Positions 7,974 to 17,697 are shown, numbered from the stretch's first letter. The stretch: DNA of 64,000 nucleotides from JAAYTY01 sp964569245 (GCA_964569245.1 CAZMTK010000010.1:1-64000); one strand, 5' to 3'. Program-made: numbers and translations. The notes: a model not told the origin generated them from the sequence alone.

Positions 7974-9073
7974 CTCCTCGCTCCAGTCGAGACGCGCGCG
8001 ATGACGCCGAGGGAGACCAGCGTGGTCAGCATGCTGGTGCCCCCCCATGATACGAGCGGCAAGGTCATCCCCGTCGCGGGCAGGAGCCGCAGGCAGACGC
8101 CCACATGGATCAGGAAGGCGCCCATTATCGAGGAGGTGAGCCCTCCTGCGAGGAGCGACCCGAAGGCGTCGTCCGCCTTCGCGGATATCCTCCAGGCGCA
8201 GGAGAACAGAACGAAGAATGCCAGCAGCAGGGCGGATGTCCCGATGAAACCGGTCTCCTCGCCGATCACGGCGAAGATGAAGTCCGTGAACGCCTCCGGC
8301 AGGAAGCCCCTCTGCTGCCGGCCCCTTCCCAGCCCTCTGCCCAGTATCCCGCCGCTTCCCAGCGCGATGCATGACTGCTCGGGCTGGAAGTTGTCCCCGG
8401 CGATCTCCTGGTCCTGGTTCAGCCAGCCTCTCACCCTGTCCACCCTGTAAGGCGTGCTTGTCACGAAGACGCCCAGCAGGACGGCGGCCGCGGCCAGGAG
8501 CAGCATCAGATGGGAGAACCTCGCTTCGGCGATGTAGAGCATTACCAGCACCATGCCGACGAGGAACGCAGCTCCGGCGTAGTCCGGCTGGAGAAGGTAC
8601 ATCGCGGCAGGCACCGCACCCAGCAGCGAGATGGCGGCTACCCCTCGAAGGGTCCGTGGCGAGACGGCTCCGTTCGTTACGAGGGTGGCGACTAGGATGA
8701 CGAACGAGAATCGTACGAGCTCCGACGGCATGATCTTCACAGGCCCGGCCACGAGCCACCGGCTGGAGCCGTTGACAGGGGGCGCGAAGGGACTGGAGGG
8801 AATGACCGTCATGAGGACCAGCGCCACGGAGACCAGGTACAGCGGCAGCGCGACGGCCTTCCAGAATCCCGGGCCGACCCTCCATGCGGATACGCCCAGC
8901 AGGATCCCTATGAGGGTGCGCAGGAGGTGCCCCGCGAAGAAGTGGTGGCTGTTCCCGTAGTATCTCATAGAGGCGAAGCTGCTGGCCGAGTAGACCGCCA
9001 TCGCACCCGCAACCAGGAGCGCCGCGGTCAGCAGCGCCAGGAGCCTCCCTTCGGCGCTGAGCCTCGCCCTCAC
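7970..9073 (-). CDS. ftsW: Lipid II polymerase FtsW (SEDS family)
   Basis: Polytopic SEDS glycosyltransferase that polymerises lipid II at the septum with FtsI. About ten hydrophobic segments are visible. SEDS landmarks include NGSSRWLVAGPVKIMPSEL, LLQPDYAGAAFL, the extracellular loop EAFTDFIFAVIGEETGF and PLVSWGGTSMLTTL near the C-terminus. The start is placed at GTG 9073, overlapping the murD stop as GTGA. The open frame upstream of it lies inside murD. 367 aa. Confidence 0.95.
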   Translation of the reverse strand: MRARLSAEGRLLALLTAALLVAGAMAVYSASSFASMRYYGNSHHFFAGHLLRTLIGILLGVSAWRVGPGFWKAVALPLYLVSVALVLMTVIPSSPFAPPVNGSSRWLVAGPVKIMPSELVRFSFVILVATLVTNGAVSPRTLRGVAAISLLGAVPAAMYLLQPDYAGAAFLVGMVLVMLYIAEARFSHLMLLLAAAAVLLGVFVTSTPYRVDRVRGWLNQDQEIAGDNFQPEQSCIALGSGGILGRGLGRGRQQRGFLPEAFTDFIFAVIGEETGFIGTSALLLAFFVLFSCAWRISAKADDAFGSLLAGGLTSSIMGAFLIHVGVCLRLLPATGMTLPLVSWGGTSMLTTLVSLGVIARVSTGARR

Positions 9074-10422
9074 GGCTCCATCGCCTCCACCAGTGCGCGG
9101 AAATGGCGTCCCCTCTCCTCGAAGTCGCGATACTGGTCGAAGCTCGCGCATGCCGGGGACAGGAGGACGACATCACCCTCCACCGCCATCTCCCGGCAGA
9201 TCCTGACGGCTTCCTCCATGGTCCCGGCTTCCAGGCAGGGCGCGGCACCTCGCCACGCCTCCTCGAGCTCGGCCGAGGCGCTCCCGATGAGCACGATCTG
9301 CTTCACTCTGGCGGAGACAAGATCCCTGAGCTCCCGGTAGGCTGTCTTCTTCGAGAGCCCTCCGGCGATGAGAAGGACAGGCCGGTCGAATGACAGGAGG
9401 GCCACCCGCAGCGAGTCCTGGTTCGTGCTCTTCGAATCGTTGACCCAGTCCACTCCGTTCAGGGTGCGGACCTTCTCTATCCGATGGGGAACGCCCCCGA
9501 AGCTCGAGAGCCCCCTCGCAAGCGCCTCTGGATGCACTCCGGCCCTCGAGGCCAGGCATGCCACGGCAAGAGCGTTGGCCAGGTTGTGGGCGCCGGGCAG
9601 GGAGAGGTCCCGGACCTTCATGACCTCTGTCCTCGCGCCGTCGAACACCAGGCTCACCGCCCCCCCGGCCGCATCCGCGCCGGACGGCACCTGCCTCTCT
9701 ATGCTGAAGTAGCGCTCGACGCCCCGGGAGACGCCCATCAAAGGGACCGATTCAGGGTCGTCCATGTTGATCACCGCCAAGTCCTCGTATTGCTGGTTGG
9801 AGAAGATTCTCGCCTTTGCAGCCCGGTATCCCTCCATCGAGCCGTGCCTCTGCAGGTGGTCGGGGGTCAGGTTGAGGACGGCTGCGCCCGCGGGTCTGAA
9901 GTGCTCGATGGTCTCCAGCTGGTAGCTGCTGACCTCGAGAACGAACCAGTCAGGGTCCGGGTGGTCGAGCACTGCGCTCGAGAAGGGGTATCCCACGTTG
10001 CCGGCCACCACCGCCTTCATTCCTGAAGTGCGAAGCACGTGGCCGAGCCATTCCGCCGTGGTCGTCTTGCCGTTCGAGCCCGTGACCGCCAGGACAGGCG
10101 CCCTGGCATTCCTCCAGGCGAGTTCTATCTCCCCTATCACGGGTACCCCTGCAGCCCTGGCCGCGCAAGGCAGCGGAGACGAGGGGGGCACGCCCGGGCT
10201 CAGTATCAGCCCCTCGAGAGAAGTCACAGCGGAAAGCGGACCGTCGCCCCCGCCCAGTCTGTGAGAGGCGCAGAACTCGCACTCCTCGACCGACGGGTCG
10301 TCGTCGAAGCCGGTCACGACGAACCCTTTCCCGGAAAGGAGTCTCGCAGCGGCACGGCCGCTCCTCCCTAGGCCTGCCACGCCCACCCTTCTTCCGCTGC
10401 CGCTTGTCCAATAGGTGCCCAC
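9070..10422 (-). CDS. murD: UDP-N-acetylmuramoyl-L-alanine--D-glutamate ligase
   Basis: Adds D-glutamate to UDP-MurNAc-L-Ala. An N-terminal nucleotide-fold motif VGVAGLGRSGRAAARLL is followed by the ATP loop VTGSNGKTTTAEWLG. The MurD-typical EVSSYQLETIEHFRPAGAAVLNLTPDHLQRHG lies in the central domain. The C-terminal domain has WVNDSKSTN. 450 aa. The GTG start follows the mraY stop by 7 bp and has GGCGG upstream. Confidence 0.96.
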   Translation of the reverse strand: MGTYWTSGSGRRVGVAGLGRSGRAAARLLSGKGFVVTGFDDDPSVEECEFCASHRLGGGDGPLSAVTSLEGLILSPGVPPSSPLPCAARAAGVPVIGEIELAWRNARAPVLAVTGSNGKTTTAEWLGHVLRTSGMKAVVAGNVGYPFSSAVLDHPDPDWFVLEVSSYQLETIEHFRPAGAAVLNLTPDHLQRHGSMEGYRAAKARIFSNQQYEDLAVINMDDPESVPLMGVSRGVERYFSIERQVPSGADAAGGAVSLVFDGARTEVMKVRDLSLPGAHNLANALAVACLASRAGVHPEALARGLSSFGGVPHRIEKVRTLNGVDWVNDSKSTNQDSLRVALLSFDRPVLLIAGGLSKKTAYRELRDLVSARVKQIVLIGSASAELEEAWRGAAPCLEAGTMEEAVRICREMAVEGDVVLLSPACASFDQYRDFEERGRHFRALVEAMEP

Positions 10423-10429
10423 CGACCGC

Positions 10430-11584
10430 CTACCTGATCTTGAGCGTGCTGAGGCCGAGGAGCCCGAGCAGCGCAGCCACGATCCAGAATCGGACCACCA
10501 CCTTGCTCTCCGGCCAGCCGAGCATCTCGAAATGGTGGTGGATCGGAGCCATCCTGAAGATCCTCCGCCCGGTCCTCCTGAAGTGGCTGACCTGCAGGGA
10601 GACGCTGAGGACCTCCGCGACGAAGATCCCGCCCACGATGAGGAGAAGGAACTCGCACCTGGTCACCACCGCCATGGAGCCGATGGCTCCGCCGAGCGCG
10701 AGAGACCCGGTGTCACCCATGAAGACCGACGCGGGAGGGGAGTTGAACCAAAGGAAGCCGAGGCATGCTCCGGCTGCAGCGCCCGCGAAGACAGCTATCT
10801 CGCCTGCTCCGGACAGGAAGGGGAACTGCAGATATCTGGCGAAGTTGGCGTGCCCCAGGAGATAGGCCATTATCCCGAAGGCCAGGACGGAGACGAGACT
10901 TGTGCCTGTCGCGAGGCCGTCGAGCCCGTCGGTCAGGTTGACCGCGTTTGCGGTTCCCGCGAGGACGAGCGCCACGAGCGCGACGTACAGGATGCCGGGG
11001 TCCACCCTCACTTCCTTCCAGAACGGGAGGGTGGTCTCGGTGCCCGATATGGAGGTTTCGCCTGCCTCTATGTCCACGGTTCTAACGGCGGGAAGGATCC
11101 TCTGCCCGGGATCTCCCCCGGGCGCGAGAGGAGCGAGGAAGAGCCATAGGCCGACGGCGATGCCGAGTGTGAACTGACCTGCCAGCTTGTAGCGCCCGAT
11201 GAGCCCCTTCGAGCATTTCCGGACCACCTTGAGGTAGTCGTCCAGGAGGCCGATCAGGCCCATCCAGATCGTGGTTCCCATGACTATCTGCAGATACCTG
11301 TTGTCCAGCCTGCCCCAGAGCAGGACGGGCACCAGCACTGAAAGGAGGATGAGGAGCCCTCCCATGGTGGGCGTGCCCTCCTTCGATAGATGGCTCCTGG
11401 GCCCGTCCTCCCTGACGTGCTGTCCGATCTGCTTCCTGGCCAGGAACCGGATGATCGCAGGGCCGAAGAGGAAGGAGATCAGCAGCGCCGTGACGGTTGC
11501 GTATGCTGCTCTGAACGTGATGTAGCCGAACAGGTTGAACAGCGATACGGCATCCCTCATCGGATAGAGAAGCCAGTAGAGCAT
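10430..11584 (-). CDS. mraY: Phospho-N-acetylmuramoyl-pentapeptide-transferase MraY
   Basis: Integral membrane enzyme that transfers phospho-MurNAc-pentapeptide to undecaprenyl phosphate, making lipid I. It shows the family motifs HLSKEGTPTMGG, the catalytic Asp region GLLDDYLKV, NAVNLTDGLDGLATG, and the histidine motif MAPIHHHFEMLGWPE. A somewhat long loop follows the fourth hydrophobic segment (RTVDIEAGETSISGTETTLPF). 384 aa. The ATG overlaps the murF stop as TGATG. Confidence 0.97.
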   Translation of the reverse strand: MLYWLLYPMRDAVSLFNLFGYITFRAAYATVTALLISFLFGPAIIRFLARKQIGQHVREDGPRSHLSKEGTPTMGGLLILLSVLVPVLLWGRLDNRYLQIVMGTTIWMGLIGLLDDYLKVVRKCSKGLIGRYKLAGQFTLGIAVGLWLFLAPLAPGGDPGQRILPAVRTVDIEAGETSISGTETTLPFWKEVRVDPGILYVALVALVLAGTANAVNLTDGLDGLATGTSLVSVLAFGIMAYLLGHANFARYLQFPFLSGAGEIAVFAGAAAGACLGFLWFNSPPASVFMGDTGSLALGGAIGSMAVVTRCEFLLLIVGGIFVAEVLSVSLQVSHFRRTGRRIFRMAPIHHHFEMLGWPESKVVVRFWIVAALLGLLGLSTLKIR

Positions 11585-12915
11585 CAGGCATCCCCCCGAA
11601 GCCGCTCCACGAGCTGGTCCAGTCTCATGGCGCGGCTTCCCTTGACCAGGACGGTCGCTTCCCGCGCAGCCTCGCGCTCGACCACCGCCAGGGCCTCCTC
11701 CCAGGTCCCCACCGGGAGCATGCCCCTGCCCGGACAACCGGCCGCGGCTGCGAATGCGGAACCGACGAGCACGACGAGGTCCAGCCCGAGGCTGGAGGCC
11801 AGCCTGAGCACCTCGTCATGCATCCTGCCCGAGTCCGCCCCCAGCTCCAGCATGTCTCCGAGCACCGCGATGCGCCTTCCATCCTCGCACGCGAGAGACT
11901 CCAGGCATGCCCGCATGGAGTCGGGGTTCGCGTTGTAGCTTTCGTCTATCACCGTGAGGAGGCCGTAAGCCAGCCGGCGGCCCCGGCCCGCCAGCCCGTC
12001 GAAGGAACTCATTGCTTCGATCGCCTCGACTGCACCGACTCCCATGGATGCAGCCACAGAGAGCGCGGTGAGGGCGTCCTCCGCGAAGTGCCTGCCCCTC
12101 GCTCCGAGACGGAGAGGCTCGCACCAGGGCATCGCCCTGTACCCGGATGGAGACTGCTCGAGCCATGAATCCCCTCCAGGGCCCACTCTCCAGATCCTCA
12201 GAGAACGAGCCGAGGCGACCTTCTCGAGTGCGCTCCAGCCCGGTGGAATGAAGCATCGTCCTCCGGGCCTGGTCTCCTCGAGGAGCTCGGCCTTCGCGCG
12301 CGCCACCGCCTCCAGCGAGCCGAAGTACTCGAGGTGAGCCCTCCCGATGCAGGTCACCACCGAGACGTCCGGGGCGATCACGCGCCCCAGCCTCCTCAGC
12401 TCACCCTCGTGGTTCATCCCAGCCTCGAACACGGCGACCTCCGCCTCCGGATCGAGATTCATCACGGACAGGGGAAGGCCGATGTGATTGTTGAGGTTTC
12501 CGCGCGTGCCGCCGGTTCGCATCGCGGGTGAGAGGGCCATCTCGATCAGATGCCTCGTCGTCGTCTTCCCGCTGGAGCCCGTCACCCCTATCACAGTGCG
12601 GGGGCCTCCGCCTCCTCCATCACGACCGCTCCATCCCTCTCGAATGGCGCGGGCGACTTCCAGCATCGCCTCGCCAACGTCGCCCACGCGCACGACCCTT
12701 CCGGACCAGCCCTCCCTGGAGACCATGGCGGAGCCTCCGGCGTCGAGAACTTCGCCGACGAAGTCGTGTCCGTCGGCTCTTGCTCCGGCCAGGGCGAAGA
12801 ACAGCTTCCCCGGGCCGGCCTCGCGGGAATCGACGCAGGCCCCGGAGAGAGCCGCATCCTCTGCCGGCGGAGGCGCTCCCGCCGCTCTGGCGGCGAAGGA
12901 CAGAGAGAAGTTCAC
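11584..12915 (-). CDS. murF: UDP-MurNAc-tripeptide--D-alanyl-D-alanine ligase
   Basis: Adds the D-Ala-D-Ala dipeptide, completing the UDP-MurNAc-pentapeptide. The N-terminal domain has VDSREAGPGKLFFALAG, then the ATP loop GVTGSSGKTTTRHLI, GNLNNHIGLPLSV, and the C-terminal IDESYNANPDSMRA that is typical for MurF. 443 aa. The GTG start overlaps the murE stop as GTGA. No ddl gene for dipeptide supply is in the window. Confidence 0.96.
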   Translation of the reverse strand: MNFSLSFAARAAGAPPPAEDAALSGACVDSREAGPGKLFFALAGARADGHDFVGEVLDAGGSAMVSREGWSGRVVRVGDVGEAMLEVARAIREGWSGRDGGGGGPRTVIGVTGSSGKTTTRHLIEMALSPAMRTGGTRGNLNNHIGLPLSVMNLDPEAEVAVFEAGMNHEGELRRLGRVIAPDVSVVTCIGRAHLEYFGSLEAVARAKAELLEETRPGGRCFIPPGWSALEKVASARSLRIWRVGPGGDSWLEQSPSGYRAMPWCEPLRLGARGRHFAEDALTALSVAASMGVGAVEAIEAMSSFDGLAGRGRRLAYGLLTVIDESYNANPDSMRACLESLACEDGRRIAVLGDMLELGADSGRMHDEVLRLASSLGLDLVVLVGSAFAAAAGCPGRGMLPVGTWEEALAVVEREAAREATVLVKGSRAMRLDQLVERLRGDA

Positions 12916-14354
12916 TCCAGATCCTCGAGAGCTTTCCTCGCCTCGACCCGGTCGTCGAACGGCAGGCGCTCCGTCCCGATCACCTGGTAGTCCTCGTGAC
13001 CCTTCCCGGCGACTATCACCGCATCCCCGGGTCCGGCCATTCGCACGGCCGCCCTGATGGCAGACCGCCTGTCAGGTTCCACCATCGGAGCGCGCCCGTC
13101 AGGGATGCCCGCCACTATCTCGGCGATGATGGCGGCAGGATCCTCGGTCCTGGGATTGTCGCTCGTGACTATCACTACGTCGGCCATCGAACCGGCTATG
13201 GCTCCCATCAGGGGTCTCTTGGCTCTGTCCCTGTCGCCGCCTGCACCGAAGACCACGATCACTCTTCCCTCTGACAGCTCTCTGGCCTGCGCCAGCACGC
13301 GCTCCAGAGCGTCCGGGGTGTGCGCGTAATCGACCGCCAGAAGGAAGTCCTGCCCCGCGTCCACCTTCTCCATCCTTCCAGGCACGCCGGGGAATCCAGC
13401 GAGGATGTCCGCTGCCTCTGCGGCCGGGATCCCCAGCAGCGAGCACGCTGCGATGGCCCCCGCAGAGTTGAAGGCGTTGACGCCTGCAGGCACCTTCAGG
13501 TCCACGGGGATGGAGAATCCCGGTCCGTCGAGCGAATAGGAGACCCCGGCCAATCGCGACCTCACGTCTCTCACTCTGAAGGAGTCCCCCTCGGACGTGC
13601 CGAAGGTCAGTGCGCCACGGGGAACGATCCATCCCGCCGCGTAGGTTCCGAACAGGGCGCGGCCGCCGGGCTTCAGCAGGTCCAGAAGATGCATCTTCGC
13701 CGAGACGTAGCTCTCCATCGTTCCATGGAAGTCGAGATGGTCCTGTGTCACGTTTGTGAACAGAGCAACATCGAACCTCACCGCCTCGACTCTCGAGAGC
13801 ACGAGCGCGTGGCTCGAGACCTCCATGACGCAGGCCTCGTCGCCCCCCGAAGCCATCGATCCGAGCATCTCGGTCAGCCGGAGCGAGTCCGGAGTGGTTT
13901 CAGAGGCCGGAACGGATATTCCAGCCGCCACGTGACCCACGGTTCCGAGGATGCCGCACCTTCTCCCGGCCCCTTCCATGATCCAGCGCACCATGTGGGC
14001 GGTGGAGGTCTTGCCGTTCGTGCCGGTCACGCCGATCATCGCGAGTCGCTCCCAGGGCCTGCCGAAGAACTCGGCAGCCAGGTGGCAGAGGGCGCGCCTG
14101 TTGTCGCCCGACGGGTTCGCTATCACGACGGGAGCGTCAGAGCAGGATCGCGACTCGACCAGCGCGGCGGCCGCTCCTGCTTCGATGGCTCTTCCGACGA
14201 ACGAGTGCCCGTCCTCGCGGAAACCTCTGATCGCGACGAAGAGCGCCCCGGGAACGACCTTCCTCGAGTCGCAGGCGAGCGATGTGATTTCCAGATCCTC
14301 CATCGCGGGAGGGCACGGAATCCCGGCGCTCTGGAGAAGGATCGGGAGCTTCAC
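12912..14354 (-). CDS. murE: UDP-MurNAc-tripeptide synthetase (meso-DAP adding)
   Basis: Adds the third residue of the stem peptide. The ATP loop GVTGTNGKTSTAHMV, the substrate patch SETTPDSL and the C-terminal SDNPRTEDP are visible. The DNPR motif is the signature of enzymes that add meso-diaminopimelate rather than lysine, so the wall is predicted to be DAP-type. The start is GTG 14354, overlapping the ftsI stop as GTGA. 480 aa, normal. Confidence 0.96.
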   Translation of the reverse strand: MKLPILLQSAGIPCPPAMEDLEITSLACDSRKVVPGALFVAIRGFREDGHSFVGRAIEAGAAAALVESRSCSDAPVVIANPSGDNRRALCHLAAEFFGRPWERLAMIGVTGTNGKTSTAHMVRWIMEGAGRRCGILGTVGHVAAGISVPASETTPDSLRLTEMLGSMASGGDEACVMEVSSHALVLSRVEAVRFDVALFTNVTQDHLDFHGTMESYVSAKMHLLDLLKPGGRALFGTYAAGWIVPRGALTFGTSEGDSFRVRDVRSRLAGVSYSLDGPGFSIPVDLKVPAGVNAFNSAGAIAACSLLGIPAAEAADILAGFPGVPGRMEKVDAGQDFLLAVDYAHTPDALERVLAQARELSEGRVIVVFGAGGDRDRAKRPLMGAIAGSMADVVIVTSDNPRTEDPAAIIAEIVAGIPDGRAPMVEPDRRSAIRAAVRMAGPGDAVIVAGKGHEDYQVIGTERLPFDDRVEARKALEDLE

Positions 14355-16057
14355 CGGAGCACCGCCACTCCACCGGCGTCTCCGGGCGGGCCCAGGGCGA
14401 TGGAGGGATCGGAGGCGAGCAGGCGGCTCGCTATGCCCGAGAAGACCGGGGCTGCGAGAGAGCTTCCGAACCTGTAGGCATAGTCCGGCCTGTCGAACAC
14501 CACTGCGCAGACGATCCTGGGCTGGGCGGCAGGCAGCATTCCCACGAAGGCGGAGAGGTAGGCGCCCCCGCCGAAGCCGAGTCTCTCCGCGGTGCCGGTC
14601 TTCCCGGCGACGCTGACGCCTCTCACCGCCGCGGACACGCCAGTGCCGGTCTCGACGGCTTCGGTGAGTATTCTGCGGATCTCGTCCGCAGTCTCCTCTG
14701 ATATGACCCGTCTCGGCCTGACGCCGGACCATTCGTGCCAGCCGTCCGAACCGCGGCTGGCGGCGATCAGCCTGGGCCGGACCAGGTTTCCTCCGTTGGC
14801 CACGACGCAGAACGCCATGGCCAGCTGCAGGGGAGTGACGGCCACCTCCTGTCCGATCGCAAGGCAGGCCTTCGAGAGCCCCGACCAGGCGGACACAGGG
14901 TGCAGGAGGCCTTCCTCCTCTCCGGGGAGCTCGATTCCCGTACGAGCGCCGAAGCCGAACCGGGTGCAGTAATCGTAAAGGGTGGAATCCGCTAGACGGC
15001 TCGCCATCTGTATGGTCCCGACGTTGCTCGACTGGGCGATGATCTGCTCCACGCTGAGCACGCCGAAAGAGTGGCAGTCGGATATCATCCTGTCGGCCAC
15101 CGGAATGCGGCCGGCACTGCAGTCGAAGCTGTCCGAGGAGGTCAGCACCCCCTCCTCCAGACAGGCGGCGAGAGTGACTATCTTGAAGGTGGAGCCAGGC
15201 TCGTGGATGCTGGAGATGCAGGGGCTGGCGAGCAGGGACCCGGTCGAGTCCCTCACCGGGTAGCTGCCGAGAGCGAGGATGTCTCCGGTCACGGGATCCA
15301 CCAGCACCGCAGCGGCCCAGTCGGCGCCGGACATGCAGGCGGCCCTCTCCAGCTCCTCCTGAACTATGCTCTGGAACCTGGCGTCGATGGTCAGCCTGAT
15401 GTCAGCTCCGTCCACCGGCGGAGCGCCCGAAGCCTCCGGGCTCGTGATGCTCATCCCCGGATATGCGCTCCGCTCCACCAGACAGACGCCGGGCTCGCCG
15501 GTCAGCAGGCTGTTGAACTCCCTCTCCAGCCCTTCCGTGCAGTCTCTCGTGCTCCTGCCTATGATCGGCGCGGCATCGTCGCCGAGCGGATATGTCCGCC
15601 TCGCCCCCACCCTCCAGTTGACCCCGATCGGAACCGGCCCGGAGATGATCGGCAGAGCCTCCTCCCAGGGAATCTCTCTGGCGATTGTCTGGTTGACCCC
15701 GGTCCTGTCCGGAACGGGCACCTCGTTTCCGGCGCCTCTGATCCTGGCGAGGAGGCTGTCAATGGCCCCCTCGGACCCGGAAGGGACGCTCGGCCAGTAG
15801 ACCTCCAGCGTGACCACCGGGCTGTTCCCGGCCAGCAGGTATCCGTTCCGGTCGAAGATGGAGCCCCGCACGGGATCCAGTATCACACGATGAGTGTGCT
15901 GGGCATCTGCCCTTCTCGAGTATTCCTCGTGCTGCAGCACCTGCAGCTTGAAGAGCCTGGCCGCTGCCACAAGGAAGAGCGCGGCTGTCAGGGCCATGGC
16001 GAGCCTTATCCGGGCTTCCCTTCTGGAGAGGCTCAGCTCAGGGGAGGGTTGTGACAT
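14351..16057 (-). CDS. ftsI: Septal peptidoglycan transpeptidase (FtsI/PBP3-like)
   Basis: Class B penicillin-binding protein that cross-links septal peptidoglycan. A cytoplasmic tail and one transmembrane helix (about residues 19-38) precede the dimerisation domain (RGSIFDRNGYLLA). Transpeptidase motifs are complete: STFK at 289-292, SSN at 343-345 and KTGT at 486-489. No PASTA domains follow. 568 aa. The ATG has GGAGGAGGG upstream and overlaps ftsL by 20 bp. Confidence 0.95.
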   Translation of the reverse strand: MSQPSPELSLSRREARIRLAMALTAALFLVAAARLFKLQVLQHEEYSRRADAQHTHRVILDPVRGSIFDRNGYLLAGNSPVVTLEVYWPSVPSGSEGAIDSLLARIRGAGNEVPVPDRTGVNQTIAREIPWEEALPIISGPVPIGVNWRVGARRTYPLGDDAAPIIGRSTRDCTEGLEREFNSLLTGEPGVCLVERSAYPGMSITSPEASGAPPVDGADIRLTIDARFQSIVQEELERAACMSGADWAAAVLVDPVTGDILALGSYPVRDSTGSLLASPCISSIHEPGSTFKIVTLAACLEEGVLTSSDSFDCSAGRIPVADRMISDCHSFGVLSVEQIIAQSSNVGTIQMASRLADSTLYDYCTRFGFGARTGIELPGEEEGLLHPVSAWSGLSKACLAIGQEVAVTPLQLAMAFCVVANGGNLVRPRLIAASRGSDGWHEWSGVRPRRVISEETADEIRRILTEAVETGTGVSAAVRGVSVAGKTGTAERLGFGGGAYLSAFVGMLPAAQPRIVCAVVFDRPDYAYRFGSSLAAPVFSGIASRLLASDPSIALGPPGDAGGVAVLR

Positions 16058-16340
16058 CGCCCTCCTCCTCCGGAGCTCCGTACCAGAGCGCCATCCTGTC
16101 CAGCGGCAGGGGGACGAGGCCGAGGGCGGAGCCTATCTCGGCGAGCCTGGCAGGAGATGTCAGCGCGGCCCTGCGGTTCTCGAGCTCGCGCACCTCCCTC
16201 TGGAGAGAGGTTCTGATGTCCTCCAGCTCCCTCATCTCCAGAGCGAGCACGATCCTCCAGTTGTAGAAGGCGATCTGGCTCACCGCAAGGGCGGTGCCGA
16301 GGAGCACGGCTGCGGTGAGCATCTGCCTCCGCCTTGTCAA
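16038..16340 (-). CDS. ftsL: FtsL-like divisome protein
   Basis: Small bitopic protein: a basic N-terminus (MTRRRQ), one transmembrane helix (about residues 8-25) and a coiled-coil-prone segment (LEMRELEDIRTSLQREVREL). This topology, the 100-residue length and the position between rsmH and ftsI identify it as FtsL, although the sequence itself is poorly conserved in the family. The start is TTG 16340, overlapping the rsmH stop as TTGA. Confidence 0.8.
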   Translation of the reverse strand: MTRRRQMLTAAVLLGTALAVSQIAFYNWRIVLALEMRELEDIRTSLQREVRELENRRAALTSPARLAEIGSALGLVPLPLDRMALWYGAPEEEGDVTTLP

Positions 16341-17233
16341 GACCTCACCGCCGTTCTCAGCTTGGCCGATCTCGCCCTGGGATTAGCGAGGCGCTCGGCA
16401 TCGGAGGGGGCCCTCCATGCAGGCCGGCACGGGGTGAAGGAGGGCGAGTCCATGAAGAACCGCTTGACGATCCTGTCCTCCAGCGAGTGGAACGTGACGA
16501 AGGCGGCACGGCCCCCGGGCGCCATCCAGCCGGCAAGACCCTCGAGGAGGGCTTCCAGCTCGCGCAGCTCGCCGTTGACTGCGATTCTGAGCGCCTGGAA
16601 CACCCTGGAGACCGACTTGGCCGGATTGCCCCTTGCGGCCCCTCGAACCACGGAAGCGAGAGTCAGTGTGGATTCCACGGGGCGGGCCGACACCACGGCG
16701 CGTGCTATCCGGCGGGACCACCGCTCCTCCCCCCACTTCCAGAAGATGTCAGCCAACTCGGCCTCGGAGAGCCTGTTCACCAGATCGAAGGCCGAAGGCC
16801 CGGATCCGCGGTCGAACCTCATGTCGAGGGGGCCGTCCAGCGAATGGGAGAAGCCTCGGGCGGGATCGTCGAGCTGGAGGGATGAGAGACCCAGGTCGAA
16901 GAGCGCGGCGTCCGCCTTGCCGAGGCGGGACTCTTCGAGGATGTCAGGGATGGCGGAGTATGAAGCCTGTCGGATCGCAAGGCCCTTCCTGGCGCCCAGG
17001 GAGGCGGTCAGAGCGTCGACAGCCGAGGGATCCCTGTCCACCGCCAGGATCGAGGCTTCCGGGAACGCTTCCATGAGAGCCACCAGGTGTCCCCCTCCAC
17101 CCGCGGTTCCATCGACAACGATGCGCGGCGACGCCGGGGCGAAGAACTCGATCACCTCGCAGACCATGACCGGCAGGTGGATTGCGGCTCCGGGAACGTT
17201 CCTCGCTCGTGCTCTCGCTGCCTGCCTCGACAC
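16337..17233 (-). CDS. rsmH: 16S rRNA (cytosine1402-N4)-methyltransferase RsmH
   Basis: SAM-dependent enzyme (MraW) that methylates N4 of C1402 in 16S rRNA. Family motifs are HLPVMVCEVIEFF, the SAM-binding VDGTAGGGGHLVALM, LFDLGLSSLQLDDPARGFSH and FHSLEDRIVKRFF. I place the start at GTG 17233 because GGTGGAGGG lies seven bases upstream; a GTG 15 bases earlier would lie inside that site. The product is then 298 aa, usual for the family. Confidence 0.94.
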   Translation of the reverse strand: MSRQAARARARNVPGAAIHLPVMVCEVIEFFAPASPRIVVDGTAGGGGHLVALMEAFPEASILAVDRDPSAVDALTASLGARKGLAIRQASYSAIPDILEESRLGKADAALFDLGLSSLQLDDPARGFSHSLDGPLDMRFDRGSGPSAFDLVNRLSEAELADIFWKWGEERWSRRIARAVVSARPVESTLTLASVVRGAARGNPAKSVSRVFQALRIAVNGELRELEALLEGLAGWMAPGGRAAFVTFHSLEDRIVKRFFMDSPSFTPCRPAWRAPSDAERLANPRARSAKLRTAVRS

Positions 17234-17259
17234 TCTCGAGCCCTCCACCTGCCAGGCCG

Positions 17260-17697
17260 CTAGAGATCTATGTCAAGCCCCTCGACCACCTCTTCGTAGG
17301 AGGCATCCTCGCGCTTCATCGCAGCTGCCAGCCTCTCGGGAGACCAGATCTCGATGGTGTCGAGCTGCCCGAGGAAGACGACGGTATCGGCGATCCCGGC
17401 CATGGCCAGCAGGTCGGCGGGTATGCTGATCCGACCCTGGGCGTCAATGCTCACGGGCCTGAGATTGCTGGCGAACCGCCTCAGGAAGAAGCGCTGCCTT
17501 GACTGGCTCCGGGAGAGCCTGCCAAGCTGCTCACGCAGAGCGAGCCATCGCTCGGCCGGATAGAGCTCTAGACAGCCGTCCAGCCCCATGTTGAGGAAGA
17601 GGTCCTCCCCGGTGAGCTGGCGCCGGAACTGCGCCGGAACGCTCACCCGGCCCTTTTCGTCCAGAGAGTGGACATGCTTCCCCGTGAAATCGGCCAT
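17260..17697 (-). CDS. mraZ: Transcriptional regulator MraZ
   Basis: DNA-binding protein of the SpoVT/AbrB superfamily that controls dcw clusters. Two repeats are visible: HVHSLDEKGRVSVPAQFR at the N-terminus and VSIDAQGRISIPADLL in the second half. ATG 17697 matches the family N-terminus (MADFTGKHVHSLDEKGR) and has AGGAGG directly upstream, giving 145 aa. An in-frame start further upstream would lie within the promoter and is unlikely. First gene of the dcw cluster. It probably autoregulates through boxes at 17721-17756. Confidence 0.94.
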   Translation of the reverse strand: MADFTGKHVHSLDEKGRVSVPAQFRRQLTGEDLFLNMGLDGCLELYPAERWLALREQLGRLSRSQSRQRFFLRRFASNLRPVSIDAQGRISIPADLLAMAGIADTVVFLGQLDTIEIWSPERLAAAMKREDASYEEVVEGLDIDL

